NCBI GenBank assembly: GCA_030737875.1
Contig: CM060923.1
Coordinates: 33,968,501 to 34,032,500 of the forward strand
Origin: Allium sativum
Taxonomy: Eukaryota > Streptophyta > Magnoliopsida > Asparagales > Amaryllidaceae
Length of the DNA: 64,000 nucleotides
Reading direction: 5' to 3'
Shown: piece by piece, positions 22,703-34,403 of the stretch
How the letters are laid out: every line of letters starts with the position of its first letter
Numbering within the stretch: position 1 is the first letter of the stretch
Notes under the pieces: generated by a model
Seen by the model: the letters and a program-made list of their open reading frames with translations, nothing else
What the model was told of the DNA's origin: nothing
Databases searched by the model: none
Translations under genes and position numbers: made by a program

Positions 22703-24809
22703 TTAGGTTTAGGATTCCTATATAAATAGTGAGTGAACGTATTTATATTTTTAAAATAAAAATAAAATATAAATATATTTTATATATATATACGTAGATC
22801 CATAGTGAAACCCACTAAATAGGAAGGGAGTAATATGATAATAAATGGGATGTTGTTTGTACACTAAAGGAATGAATATGAAAATTTGATACCCTTAGGT
22901 AAATTGGGTAGAGAGTGTACAATATACTTTGTATGGAAGGGAAGTGAATCCTATATGATTAGTATTTTGGGTTAGCGGGCTTGAAAAGCTTATAAATTGG
23001 AAAAGGTTGAAAAGAGAAAAATGGATTAGGAATATATATAGTTGAGAGAATTGACCTTGGGGAGTGTCCAGGAATGCCTAGAAAAATTGGAAACCCGCTT
23101 TGAGTCCAACCCCATTAACTTTTAAGAACTTGAAATTATAAAAGTTTTGGGAAAAAGGGTTTATGGTGTTTTAATCTTAAAATTTATAGTTTTAGAATAT
23201 GTAAAGAAGTACATTTGAGTTTTAAAGTAAAATTCTCTCAGTAAAAGGTGCATATTATAGAGCATGTATAACTCGTTAGTTTTCTTGTTATATTTCATAT
23301 AAGAATTTTTAATAAAGAAAGATTTTAAATCTCTATTCTTATGACAACCCTTTTTGATAAGTTATTTTAAGATAATTTTGTGGGTAGACAAAATAAGTTG
23401 TAGAAAATAAGAGTAGAATGGATGTTGGCACCTTGTAGTAAGAGACTAAACCGACCTTAGAGGTAAGAACAAGTCATAAACCCGATTGAGAAAATAGTTG
23501 TCCGTATCTACTCCAGTTTTTGTGATTTGAAAAAAAAATGATGATGATTTACATTTTTTTAGATGACATGTTTTTATGGTTTGGCAAAAGAAAATTTTCA
23601 TGAAATAAATAATAATAATAATAAAGTTTTGACACTTTTAATTTTTAGGAGGAAATTTAAATGAAAAGGGCCAAACCATGTTTTAAAGTACGGAGTAGGT
23701 AAGGATTAGTGCCTAGGGAAGACGGGAAATTTTTTGATGCTATAAAGTAAATAGCGAGAACTATCTTGGAATAATAGTGAGTTCCTGTAGAATGCGTAAG
23801 CATTGAAAGCCTAGGGTGTTGCTTAGAACAATTGTTGGTACACAGCTAGAGTTAGTAGTGACTACTAGATAGTAAAGGGCAAGTAAGTGTTTAGATCTTG
23901 TTGCTAATTTTCATGTTAGGGGTAAAACCCGTTACTACATTTCGGTTGGGATCGTTCCGTTATTTTGCTCTTGTTGGGTAGTTAGGGTAACACCTAAACC
24001 TGTCGTGGATCCCATAGTTTGGACTTTTCTGTATGAGGGGGACATGGTCCCGAGATTCTTGGCCCTTAGTAGTAGTTGTGTAGGTTGTCCGTTCTCCTGT
24101 TTTAGTTGAAAGACTATAAGGCTTATTTAAATTTAAACTAAGATAAGATAATTAATAAGCTAAGGAAAGAGAAATGGTGCAACTGAAAAGGAAACAGAAA
24201 ATTCAGTAAAGCAACAAAAATGGAAAATTATGAGAAAAGATGGATAAAGATAAAACTTTCCAAGATAAGATGAAAAAGAAATTCAATAACAAAAAAAAGA
24301 GAAATTTTCTTAAGTGGGCTGTGCTTGGATAGGAAAATTGGGAATCTTTATAAATAGTTGCGTAAAAATCCAAGCACGGTTAGAAAAAGGTTGAAAAAGA
24401 AAAACGGAAGATGCAGAGTTTTCCGTTGTCCACCCTTTTGTAACATAAGAAATCGAATTTAGAAAATTAGATGTTTCTGAAATTCAAAAAATAAAGTTGG
24501 TTGGTAGATTATGGATGCAACAATTGGATGAACTATGCTCTTACTCAGTAAGAGTGTGGAAAAATTTGGATGAAAAAGCATTTTGATTTTCAAAATATTG
24601 CATTCATGTAGGAGGTACCTTTAAGATGTGAGCATCATATTTTAAAAGGATTTTTGAAAATTTGCATACACATAGGAGGTACCGCTTAGACATACATGCA
24701 TTATTTTGTTGTACTTCACTTTGCACAAGTGCACAATGGTTGCAAAAATTGGATGCACACATCTTGGATGTATATTATGCGAGGGGTTAATTGATTTTAC
24801 CAATATCAA

Positions 24810-24843
24810 ATTTCAGGGACGAAATATCCTAAGGGTGGGAGAA
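24810..24843 (+). other. PPT-proximal hairpin and polypurine tract (LARD)
   Basis: ATTTC (24810-24814) pairs with GAAAT (24821-24825). The purine-rich AAGGGTGGGAGAA (24831-24843) directly precedes the 3' LTR start TGTAAC. Confidence 0.78.
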
Positions 24844-25027
24844 TGTAACACCCTGCATTTTTAGCTCAAATTAATAAAATAAGAATAACCTAATTAAATA
24901 TTCAGAATTAACGGACTGCTCCATTGCGTCCGTCTCGAAATTCTGGTCAGAATCGACACTTGGTTTGCGTAGATCGGACACCATATGAAGAAGTTATTAA
25001 GGTTCGAAGTTTGTGTACGCGCAGGAG

Positions 25028-25029
<2 letters not shown>

Positions 25030-25099
<70 letters not shown>
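25030..25099. repeat. TA microsatellite, about 35 repeats, in LARD 3' LTR
   Basis: An uninterrupted TA run of 70 bp. At the matching place in the 5' LTR (near 8847) there is only AATATATTAGG. Expansion therefore followed insertion, or the 5' copy contracted. Apparent open frames across it (runs of Tyr-Ile) are artefacts. Confidence 0.95.
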
Positions 25100-25101
<2 letters not shown>

Positions 25102-25342
25102 TCTAGAATACAAAAATCGGCCCAAAAATTCAAAAATCGGTTCAAAATTCGAATTTTCAGAAAGTGGCAGATTTCCCGCCAGGGGGTGTCGACCCCAGTG
25201 TCGGTCCACTCATGGGGGTGTCGACCCCCTCAAAGGGGTGTCTACCCACCTGCGGCAGATTATGGCATATTAGGGTTTTTGATATTTTGACGATTCAGAT
25301 GGCTTTTGGGCAAATCTAAGGGCCTTGGTTGCTCCATACTCC

Positions 25343-25350
25343 TATAAATA
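25343..25350 (+). promoter_or_regulatory. LTR TATA box (LARD 3' LTR)
   Basis: TATAAATA followed by telobox-type ACCAAACCCTAA, the same layout as at 9130. Confidence 0.62.
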
Positions 25351-26137
25351 AAGCCCTAGACCAAACCCTAACTCTCATAATTTGGAGGCTACGTTGGAAC
25401 TCTGCCATTACTCTCCCTCTCTTTCTTCTCAAATCCAATCTGAAAATTAAAATATTAGCCTAGGAAATTGTGAATTCAAATCTGCGAGAGGGAATCAATG
25501 TTAATAAAAAGATTATTGAATCATGAAAGCAAGGTAAACTTCTAAGACCAATCTATTTAAATTATTTCTCTTTCCCTTCTCTTTTCATGAAAATAATAAA
25601 TCCATGGTCGTTAGGTTTCAAATCAAATTAAATGGGAAAACCCATGGAAGAATAGATTTGGATCTGATTCAAGATTTGGAAGGCTTTTAGGTGAGTGGGT
25701 TTAAAATATACTTTTCGAATAATAGTATATTTGTCGTTTTCCATTCCCTATTAACATACACAATGAACATATTGGAAGATTTAATTTGATGAAATGAATT
25801 ATTGCGCTAAAATGGATAATATGTTCAATTAGTTAACATGTTGAGATGTACATGAATACTGTTGTAAAGATCTATTTTATGAACTTGTCAATTGGGATAA
25901 TTGAGATCTTGGGTAAATGATACACTATTGGAGAATTACACTTTATTTTAAACAAAGTTAATTACATGTAGAAAGACATGCGACACATATTGGGATTTCG
26001 GGCATAATTTGTAATGGGATTTTGGAACATAACATATATTATGTTTTGAGACTTTAATTTGGAAGCGCAATTTGATATGAACATAAATGGTTGAATGAAG
26101 ACGAATATGCCTAGGATTACAATTAGAAAGTGTAACT

Positions 26138-26369
26138 GCACTTATGGCACGAGGTTAGGTTGCATTAGTGGCAGAAGTCTGCCCGGACCCGACCAGCATA
26201 TCCAGCAGCCACTAATGTTGAACCTAATGTGAGAGGCCTAAGTGCAAAATTAAAAACATGTAATGGTACTAAGACATGAGGTTAAGTCAACTTTTGGTAG
26301 AAGTCTGCCCAGACCCGCCCGGCATATCCAACGTCCACAAGTGTAGGCCTAATGTAAGAGAATTAGTGC
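26138..26369 (+). other. Pair of structured stem-loop modules in LARD 3' LTR
   Basis: Module 1 (26138-26245) keeps GCACTTA/TAAGTGC, TTAGGTT/AACCTAA and TTAGTGGC/GCCACTAA. Module 2 (about 26265-26369) matches that of the 5' LTR. The substitutions against the 5' LTR near module 1 fall in the loop or in unpaired joints (for example GGATCC to GGACCC), not in the three stems. Confidence 0.68.
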
Positions 26370-29026
26370 TTATATATATATAACAAGATATGAATAAATG
26401 GCAATGATGGTAATTAAATGTCTAAATCAGAAAATAAGAAATGAAGCGATGTAATGAACTGAGTTAGTGTGATGCGAAGGAAAAGTGATGTATTTCCCTA
26501 AATGACTTATTTCTGAGAACATGGTTGCAAGTAAGCCACAATAAATAAAGTAAGGAAAGTAAATAAATTACTTGCTGCCACGGGTTTAGATGGGAATACA
26601 TTATGAAAATAAATCACTGATTTCTTCTATCAAACTGATAAGGTGCATGAAATATTTTCCTTAAGAAGGAATATATATATTACAATGAATGAGGAATAAT
26701 GGTTTACAACAATAAAAGAAAATGGTTTAAAAGGGGAATGATAATCACCTGTTATAAATAAATAACATTAATGAAAATGTTGTATAATAGGTAGACTTGT
26801 CCTAAGGACAAGTGGGGATTATAACTACGACTATGATAAACTAATAGGGAAACTGGATAACTGGTGAAATGAGTTAAGGGACACTTAAATGAAAATTAAG
26901 TAAGTAGTAAATGGGGAAAGCTGGAAACCAGTTGGGAAAAGGGGGGAAAACATATGAAATATAAGAAGTTGTACTTAATTATAAATTAAGTAATCTGTAA
27001 GCTTGGAAGTCTAAAACCCGTTGATAAGAATGTTTAGGCTTGTCCTAGGGACAAGAGGAAATTATAACATAGGTTATAATAAACGGGTAGAGAAACTTAT
27101 TAATGGGCCTTAGTTAATAAAACTAAGTTAATAAGTAAACAACGATAAGTTGTATTGACGATGTAAAAAGGAATTATGAATAAATGAGAAATGATGAGGA
27201 AAACTTATGAAATGAAATAAGTTATATTTAATCATAAATGGTAAGCGACATGTTAATTAGAAAACATGTGAATTGGGATATACTTAATAACATATTAAGT
27301 AAAAAATGTTAGTGTAATGATGAAATCAAACAAGAATATAAAAGAGATTGTGGATTACAGACATTGGGCCACAATCTAGAGAATAACATGTTGTGGGCTT
27401 ATTAATAAACTTAAATGGAATAAGTTGTATGACTGAAATTAGTAAGCAAGAGAAACTTGGTAATTTGAATAAGAATTCAATATGAATGGGAATAACCACG
27501 TAAACTGGAAACCTGATGAGGGGAGACAAGCGCGTAAAAGAATGTTTAGACATAGGGTCTAACAACATGCTAAAGTAAGGCTCTTAGACCAGTCCGTACG
27601 GTTGAGGGTGAATAACCAATGTGGTAGATCATCGAGGTGTTATATGGCACGAGGGGAGCGCACATTCATCTAATTGTTCCGACGGCTCCAAAGGATTGGA
27701 AGGGGAAGCACGTGGCTTCCTGAGGTACGTAAGGTGCTCCTAGTAGTCCTCTGTGCGGTGCCAGACGTCTTAGGCTGTGCTCACAGAGGTTGGGTCTGCC
27801 CGTAACTACTAGGTGGGAAGGCCTTGACTGTAGATGTAGCTATGCAGTAAAAATGCTGTGATGCAGTGACACCATGGTGATTCGGCGGTTGCCACAATGG
27901 GGAGGCGGAGGGTCACAACCAAGGATAGTAGATCATCGGATCCCCTTCATCAACAGCCAGTGGGATACGAAAAGACTAGAGCTAAACCCAAGATACCATT
28001 TCACCCATCACTATCGGAGTAAGGGGTTAAGGAGAGACGCCACATGGATGTTTAGATTGTTTGTTATTAGGGGCATGTCGCTTAACTCTTGTAGTCTTTA
28101 CTAGTTGAGGGAGGGGCCGAGGTGGGGCCATAGCCACTGTGAAAACAGACCCTAGGTATATCTGTATATAGAGGCTCAATAAAAGACGGGCCTATACAGA
28201 TATGGAAAAGCTCCCGACCTAGTTCCGTATTTCTTGTATCGCCCTGCCACGGAACTCGCTGAACATTAGAGGACGTGCGATTGAGGCATCGAGCTACAAT
28301 TAACAGTACGTATGAGGGATGGTCTAGGTACATGCATATCTGCTCTGGGTGGTGTATCGTAGACTTAAGGGCATTACACCGGTATGAGATCTGATTCGAT
28401 CGAGGGTGGCAGTCCGTACGCTTACATAGCATAGTGATGGCAGATATATGCTAATCGTAACATTGTTATATAGAGATTCGTATGTCACTCCGGCGTAGGA
28501 TGAGGGACTGCGAGCATTTCGGTGGCATTACGGTGGAGACCGTGGGAGTGGGGTACCATGGGGTGTACCTTGATATTAGGGGTAGCTGCACATATACTGT
28601 ATTAGGTTAATCCACTGGGAAGTAAATGGGTACGACGTGTGTGTAAGCCTTGAGTGCTGTTAACCCAAGTAACCTAATAAATAAGAAAATATGATTAAAC
28701 GGTACATGTACGATTATCCAAAGTGTATAGTTTAAATCCAGTCATTAGAACTTATGTTCTGACCCCCTTCTCATAACATACTCGCATGCTAGATTTGTGG
28801 CAGGGACATGATAGCCTTGGATACTGGTTAGGCAGTATTATTAATACAGTAAGGGTATATTTTGATTGCATTATATTTTATCCATTCCGCTGTGAGATAT
28901 TTTCTGAGGTTTGACATATTTTATGTCTCTGTCTTTTCTACAGGATACCGTAGCAAACCAATCCGAGTTTCGATAGATTGGAATTTTGAAGAAAAAAATC
29001 AGTCTGTCGAAATAGGGGTTGTCACA

Positions 29027-29031
29027 TCATC
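29027..29031. repeat. Target-site duplication TCATC, right copy (LARD)
   Basis: Second copy of TCATC; see 8652-8656. Confidence 0.9.
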
Positions 29032-30200
29032 ATTTTCACTAACATACATTGTCGTTCTTTTCGTCATCTTCTTTCTTTCGTCCATTGGTATGAGAGGTAT
29101 TCGGGCGAACTCGTCAATTCTTCAAAAAGTTTTTTCGTTACGGCCAAGTCCATGGCTCTAAATAGGATTACTTGGATTGAATCCTTTTTTGGATTTCACG
29201 TTGCCTCCCTTCCTTTACCCTACTTGGTATTGTTCTGTATCGTGGTCACAAGCTCAATGCGATTTTCGGTCCTCAAACAGATAAGGCTAAGGAGAAGATT
29301 ACTCGTTGGAATTTTTCTCTTCTTTCCCAGGCAGGTAGTCTTATTCTCAATAAATCAGTCCTTAATTCTTTTGGGTTTCACGTCTTCGCAGCCATGCCAC
29401 CCACTTCCTCTTTCTTCCTTTCATATCGCTCGTTGGCTTTGTCCTTTTTTTGGGGGAATAAGGACAATGCTAAGCGACACCAATGGGTTGCTTGGGATGT
29501 TTTCTTTCGTTCCAGATGTGAGGGTGGTTTGGGGCTTCGTAATCCTAGGGATGTCTGCAAGGCGTACGCGTGCAAGCTCTGGGTTAAATTCTGCTCAAAC
29601 GACTCCCTTTGGGAGTCATTCCATCATGCCAAGTATCATCATTTTTTTTGGGCGGATTTCTACGGGTTCCCTTTTTACGCTAGTAAGACACGGAAACAGA
29701 TGCAATCTGTCAAGTCCTTTTCTGGCTCTCCTGGCGGAGGTCTAAGGTCGAATGGTGGCTCATTCTCCCATGAAGCTGCTTGAAACTCTGCTAGAATTCA
29801 TCTGCCTAGGGATATTGTTTTCTATTTCATTTGGGACTCCCTTATCCTCCCAAGGTTTCCATTCTAAAGTGTAAAATCCTCTATTAGGGTTTACCACTAG
29901 ATGAAAATCTAAAAAGGATCGGAATCCCTATTGTCTCTTGTTGTAGGCGTTGCGAAGTAGAAGATTTAGACTAGTCTGCTCATTTGTTCTTCGCTGGGGG
30001 GTGTGCTAGTGTTGTTTGGACTGTCTTCGGCAGATTGGTTGGTTTGTCTGGGAACGCTAATCCCATCGCCCTTTCCTTTCCTGTCTTTCTTAGGCTCTGG
30101 TGGGATGGAAAGATTCGGAAGTCTTTTCGTTCCATCCTATTCCTCTTCTTCCTTGTCCAATCTGTTGGCACCTTTGGGGCTCTCGGAATAAGAATTTGAT
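29027..30200 (+). pseudogene. L1-type LINE ORF2 remnant, right part (RT end, thumb and zf-RVT)
   Basis: Continues the LINE cut at 8656. Readable pieces are LNRITWIESFFGFHVASLP (about 29154), KEKITRWNFSLLSQAGSLIL (about 29290), MPPTSSFFLSYRSLALSFFW (29394), WVAWDVFFRSRCEGGLGLRN (about 29485) and, after more damage, HLFFAGGCASVVWTVFGRLV (about 29975), the zf-RVT region at the C-terminus of plant LINE ORF2 proteins. Stops and frameshifts are frequent. The remnant fades out near 30200 without a clear poly(A) tail. Confidence 0.82.
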
Positions 30201-31548
30201 TTAAGTAATGAAATCGAACTCAACTTGAATGTTGTTCTAAAATAAGTTGAATCAAGAATATATTGGTAAAAGTTTAAACTTGATTTAAATTGAAAATTTT
30301 GATTCTGAATTAATGATAAGACGAATTTGAAAATATGGGTAAGAGATTTGGATTGGACTATCTTAAATTATTTGAAATTTGTATTATTCTATATTGAAAT
30401 ATTTTAAATTATATTATTAAAATTAAATTATGACTTTATAACTATTATATATATTTAACTTAATTATTATACTTTCTATAACTATTTCAGTTACATCATT
30501 TTATTTTAAATTTAACTATTATTTATTTATAATTATTTTAAATCAAACTATTATAAATATATATAATTTTTTTTATAGAATTGTTTAATATCTTATCAAC
30601 TATGTTGGATAAAAGTTATTCCAATCTAAACTATTGAGTTCGGAATATTAATATATATTTTTTCTGAAATAATGATATTTGAGACATAGGAATGTGAGAT
30701 CAAAATGTGATTTTGTGAACAAACTGATTTGTAAATATGAAATCTGAATCTTGAACTTAACCCAATAATGAATCGATTTGAATTATGATTATGAACTTAG
30801 TCAAATAATGAATTTATTTGGATTATGATTTATGACATTTAAGTATTTAAATATAAATATTTGAATATAAACCCATATTGTTATTATTTGATTTGTAATA
30901 TTTTTAATATACTTCCAATATAAATGACCACGGTGTGAAATAAGCGTTTGATTGTTAAAGAGATCGGAGTCGGTATTAACATACTCTCTATCAATACCAT
31001 TACCACTTTAACAACTGTGCACGTGGTGGGGAATTCAAAATGAAGTAGATTGGTTTAGCGAACGCAACTGGAATGAAGTAAGAAAACGTTGATGGATAGC
31101 CTTGACCTTCGGGCCATAATTAAAATGACTAAAACATGATCTATACCGTGATTAATAGAGGTAGTACCTCTTATCGGACTTCCTCGGTACCATATCTATT
31201 ACTCTGTGATTTGATTGGGTCCCTTTGATTTTGGGAGTGTTGTTCGAGGTGGGCAGTAGTTGCGAATATCTATTACCACCGGTCTGGTAATGAAACTAAT
31301 AGAATCCTACCCTAGATATTGCCACATGTTCCTTGTCATATTGTCCTGATCGAGCCCTCTACGATTTTGATTTGTGTCATACCTATGGAGTGCCCTCTGA
31401 TAGCCACTAGTTTACGATGAACTTAACATCTGTATAGACTACGACATTATAAGCAGTGTAAGGGTAATAATTCAATCATGCTTACACTATTTTCAATGGT
31501 TTATTTAACCATAGACATTGTAATAATGGCATACTATATTATATAATA
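30201..31548. repeat. AT-rich DNA and probable antisense LTR body left of the MULE-like element
   Basis: 30201-30930 is very AT-rich with no gene. 30930-31548 is less AT-rich and has no protein frame. Because the LTR that starts at 40959 (minus) is interrupted by the insertion at 31549-40861, this part is probably the continuation of that LTR. I could not fix its outer end. Confidence 0.4.
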
Positions 31549-32642
31549 GGGTGCATTTTTTACAGGTCCTTATTATGTTTTAAAATGTAAAAAAGTCCGG
31601 CCATAAAAAGTATACGAATTACATCCCTGTTTTTGAAAATCGGATAATAAAATTCCAATTATATCCTTCGAAACTGGCAAAACCCTTGTTCACCGAATTA
31701 TTATTTCATTATTCAAATCGCATAATTAGCGCAGACGATCAATGGAAAAAATCAAAACTTTTTAGCCGATTTTCAGTTTGGTAATCTAGATCGAGTGAAA
31801 AGACCTAAAATCAGTGCCGATTATACCTTTCGTGTTAATGCCGGCGGCATCTTCTTTCTGAATTTCTGAAATTCGAATTCGTGCGATATGAAATTCAATT
31901 TCATCGGCAATTTTTCCAGAGATTTATTTTGATCGAGCTTTTATTTATAAACTGGATCCATCCTCGTCAAGGTATTTTACACTGTATATTTTTTTAAATT
32001 TTGTATACTAATTTCATTTTTGCAATCGATTCTTGTTGATTCATTATTCTGCATTAGTTTAGTCGTCTAGTTTTATTGATGGATTGTTTAATTATTTCAT
32101 AAATTTTTACTTTTATTGCTGATTGTGCAGTCGTATAAATTAATTTGTCAACATATTTCTTCATATGTTCTGCATAAATGTATAAAAATATGCATACAAT
32201 GTGAATATGAGCATATAATAATGCAACTATTGGCATAATACGTGTGTTTGGATGTATTCAGAAAAGTTTGCGTATAAGTATGCATATTTTCTGTATATAT
32301 GCATACAAATAATCAGCTCTTTTGAATTTTTGTTTGTTTGCGTGCCTGTTGATTAGTTGCGTACATGTATGAATATATTCTAAATATATGCATATTACAA
32401 GTGTTCTGGATCTATTTTTAAATAAACTATGTGCAAATATTTTGAAATTTTGCATATAAGTATGCAGATGTTACTGTTATTTGCGTATAACTATGCAGCT
32501 AGTTATAGTTATATGAATATGTTTTTGTAATTTTATTTGATTACTGCAGATTAGTCTGATTAATGTTTTTTTTTCAAACAGTGGTCCTGCAAATATTGGT
32601 GTATCGAATGTGACAAACTTAAGTCTGATCTTCGTGAAGTTT
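31549..32642 (+). repeat. Left terminal inverted repeat
   Basis: Pairs with 39765-40861. Outer 450 bp are unique-looking; the inner part (32150-32520) is rich in TGCATA/TATGCA strings. Near 31955 lies CTGGATCCATCCTCGTCAAG followed by GT, and near 32575 a TTTCAAACAG acceptor-like site precedes a short open stretch (WSCKYWCIECDKL), suggesting exon remnants inside the TIR. Confidence 0.85.
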
Positions 32643-33171
32643 ATTTAATAATTGATAAGTTGATCACGAAAATATTACCATTGAATTATTGGCAAGATTC
32701 TAGCTCACTTTCATATTTTATTTATCGAAAATGGAGTTCGTCTGAGATAGCCACGAATAAAACAAGTTGAACAAAAATAATGTACGCACGACATTTGAAT
32801 TTCAAATTGTAAATATAAATTTGGAATGAAAATAAATACCTATGGCATAATGGATTTTTCCTTTTGGATTCAAACTTGTGTGTATATATAAATTTATAAG
32901 AGGGGATAAGAATTATAAGAAAACGAAAATGATTAACCAACATTAACAACGTTCTAAAATAAAAAAACATCTTGGAGAAATAAATTATCCATGCCCAGTC
33001 CTTAATGGTGGTCGACCTGGGAGTCGACCACCCTCATTGAGAGGGTGTCAACCGTCCTTAAGGGAAAGTAGTTGGTGGAGGCTTATTTTGGTTAGGTTTT
33101 TATAGGTTTATTGAAACGAACCATTGAGATTATATAAATTGAATCTGACAGTCCACAGAAACTTCAACATC

Positions 33172-33179
33172 TATAAATA
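33172..33179 (+). promoter_or_regulatory. TATA box of LTR-like block
   Basis: TATAAATA followed about 30 bp later by CCCCAAACCCTA, the TATA/telobox layout seen in the other LTRs. Confidence 0.5.
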
Positions 33180-34257
33180 AGGTCCTAGGCTCCTCCCCAA
33201 ACCCTACATTCTCTTCTAAACTCTACCTTCATTTGTCTCCCCTCCGTTCTTTCTAAATTCCAGAATTAGGTCAGGTTAGTTTCTTGTTCTTTCTAACCTA
33301 TTTTCTATCTTCTCTAGTCTAATTTCTTTATAGAATCTAGAATTAAATTTAAATGTATATAATATTTTAACTTGATTCTTGAGTATATTTAATAATTTAT
33401 GTGGAATATTTGGAGTATGCACTTTTGAGACTATAATCCATATTTTTGTTCTACACAAATTTCTCCTCCTTCGTCTTGTTATTCTGTAAGAGGGAATTAC
33501 TTTAGTTTACTATTTTCCATAATTGTTAGTGTAGAATTTGGATTGTTTATAAAAGAAATTTGGGATTCTCACAAAAACAGAACACATATAAATCCCCCAA
33601 ATCTCTAGATAATATCGGAAATGGTCAATCATGTGTTAATTTGAGTTTTGGACTGTGGATGTAAGAAAAGATTGGATTTTTGGGTGTTTGTCTAATTTTA
33701 TCATTTGGTCAGATTTAATATCTTTTCATTTTATTGTAAATCTAGTTTATAGAAAAGCACGGATTTAGGTATGTACTTTATATATGTTTAAATCTTTTTT
33801 TTTTATAAAACAGATGGTTTAAATGTAATAAGATGGATATTACCAAAATTTTAGTTTTTGTGTAAATTTCTTACACGAAAGTGAAGTAGTACTATAAAGA
33901 AATTACAAATATCTTATTACACCTTGTCCTTTTCTTTTATTATTGAAATATCCTAAGAACCTAGATTGCAAGTTATTTTTTTGTGTTCTGTTATTTCCCT
34001 ATTAGTGCTTTAGATGTGGAATGAATATCATATGTTATCTTGAGAAAGCTTGGGAAATATAACTTGTAAACCTTGTTTTTTGGTTAGGATTGACATTTCT
34101 ACGTTATAATGTTCCCATTGCTCATGCCACAAATTACGCCGTTATTTATGTATAATAGTAAACACAATTGACGTATTATAAATGCGTTCAATTAGGAATT
34201 CGAATTTAAAATGTCCCCATGGGTAGATCGCTGAAAATTCAGCAACTATAAGATATT

Positions 34258-34403
34258 GAGTTAATGTGAGATGTCCAGTGCCATGGGCCATTATAATAAA
34301 TACACAAAGATGCGAGATTAACCCTTACTTGTAGTAGAAGTCTGTCTGAAACCTTCTGGCGTATCCATCTTCTATAAGAAGTTGGGTTAATAATGAGACG
34401 TCT
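34258..34403 (+). other. Stem-loop module (third LTR family) with decayed partner
   Basis: In 34308-34403, TTAACCC (34318-34324) pairs with GGGTTAA (34384-34390), and an inner ACTTGTAG...AGAA/TTCTATAAGAAGT pairing encloses AGTCTGTCTGAAACC ... GCGTATCCATC, an evident relative of the LARD loop. Just before it, GTTAATGTGAGATGTCC (about 34259) looks like the 3' half of a first module whose 5' half is no longer clear. Confidence 0.55.

Larger units (their letters stand above)
22689..24843 (+). other. Non-coding internal region of the LARD
   Basis: About 2.15 kb between PBS and PPT. No gag, protease, RT, RNase H or integrase motif is seen in any frame; open frames are short. Its last part contains GGATGCA-type strings (about 24770) like the untranslated 3' spacer of the 54895 element (62620-63060). 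It is therefore probably a packaged but untranslated RNA body. Confidence 0.75.
8657..29026 (+). mobile_element. LARD-like non-autonomous LTR retrotransposon with a nested insertion
   Basis: The element is flanked by TCATC and starts TGTAACACC. Its LTRs are about 4.18 kb, counting the 5' LTR without its nested element. The internal region (22689-24843) has a PBS and a PPT but no gag or pol remnant. Without the 9848-bp insert and one 5-bp TSD copy it measures about 10.5 kb. Long LTRs and a non-coding interior match the LARD class, non-autonomous derivatives of Ty3/gypsy elements. In a sampled stretch of about 140 bp (from about 9804 and its 3' counterpart) I count roughly 7 LTR-LTR differences, so it is of moderate age. 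LTR start, TATA/telobox layout and the paired stem-loops resemble the element at 54895, a plausible helper relative. Confidence 0.88.
24844..29026 (+). repeat. LARD 3' LTR (4183 bp)
   Basis: Runs from TGTAACACCC to TTGTCACA and is followed by TSD TCATC. It parallels the split 5' LTR over its whole length (4183 against 4179 bp) with scattered substitutions and small indels. A 70-bp TA microsatellite at 25030 sits where the 5' LTR has only a few bases. The small net length difference means other indels offset it. Confidence 0.9.

Noticed and set aside
24894..25290. Several open frames with long Tyr-Ile runs on both strands
   Set aside because: They are translations of the TA microsatellite and adjoining LTR, open only because the repeat has no stops in those frames.
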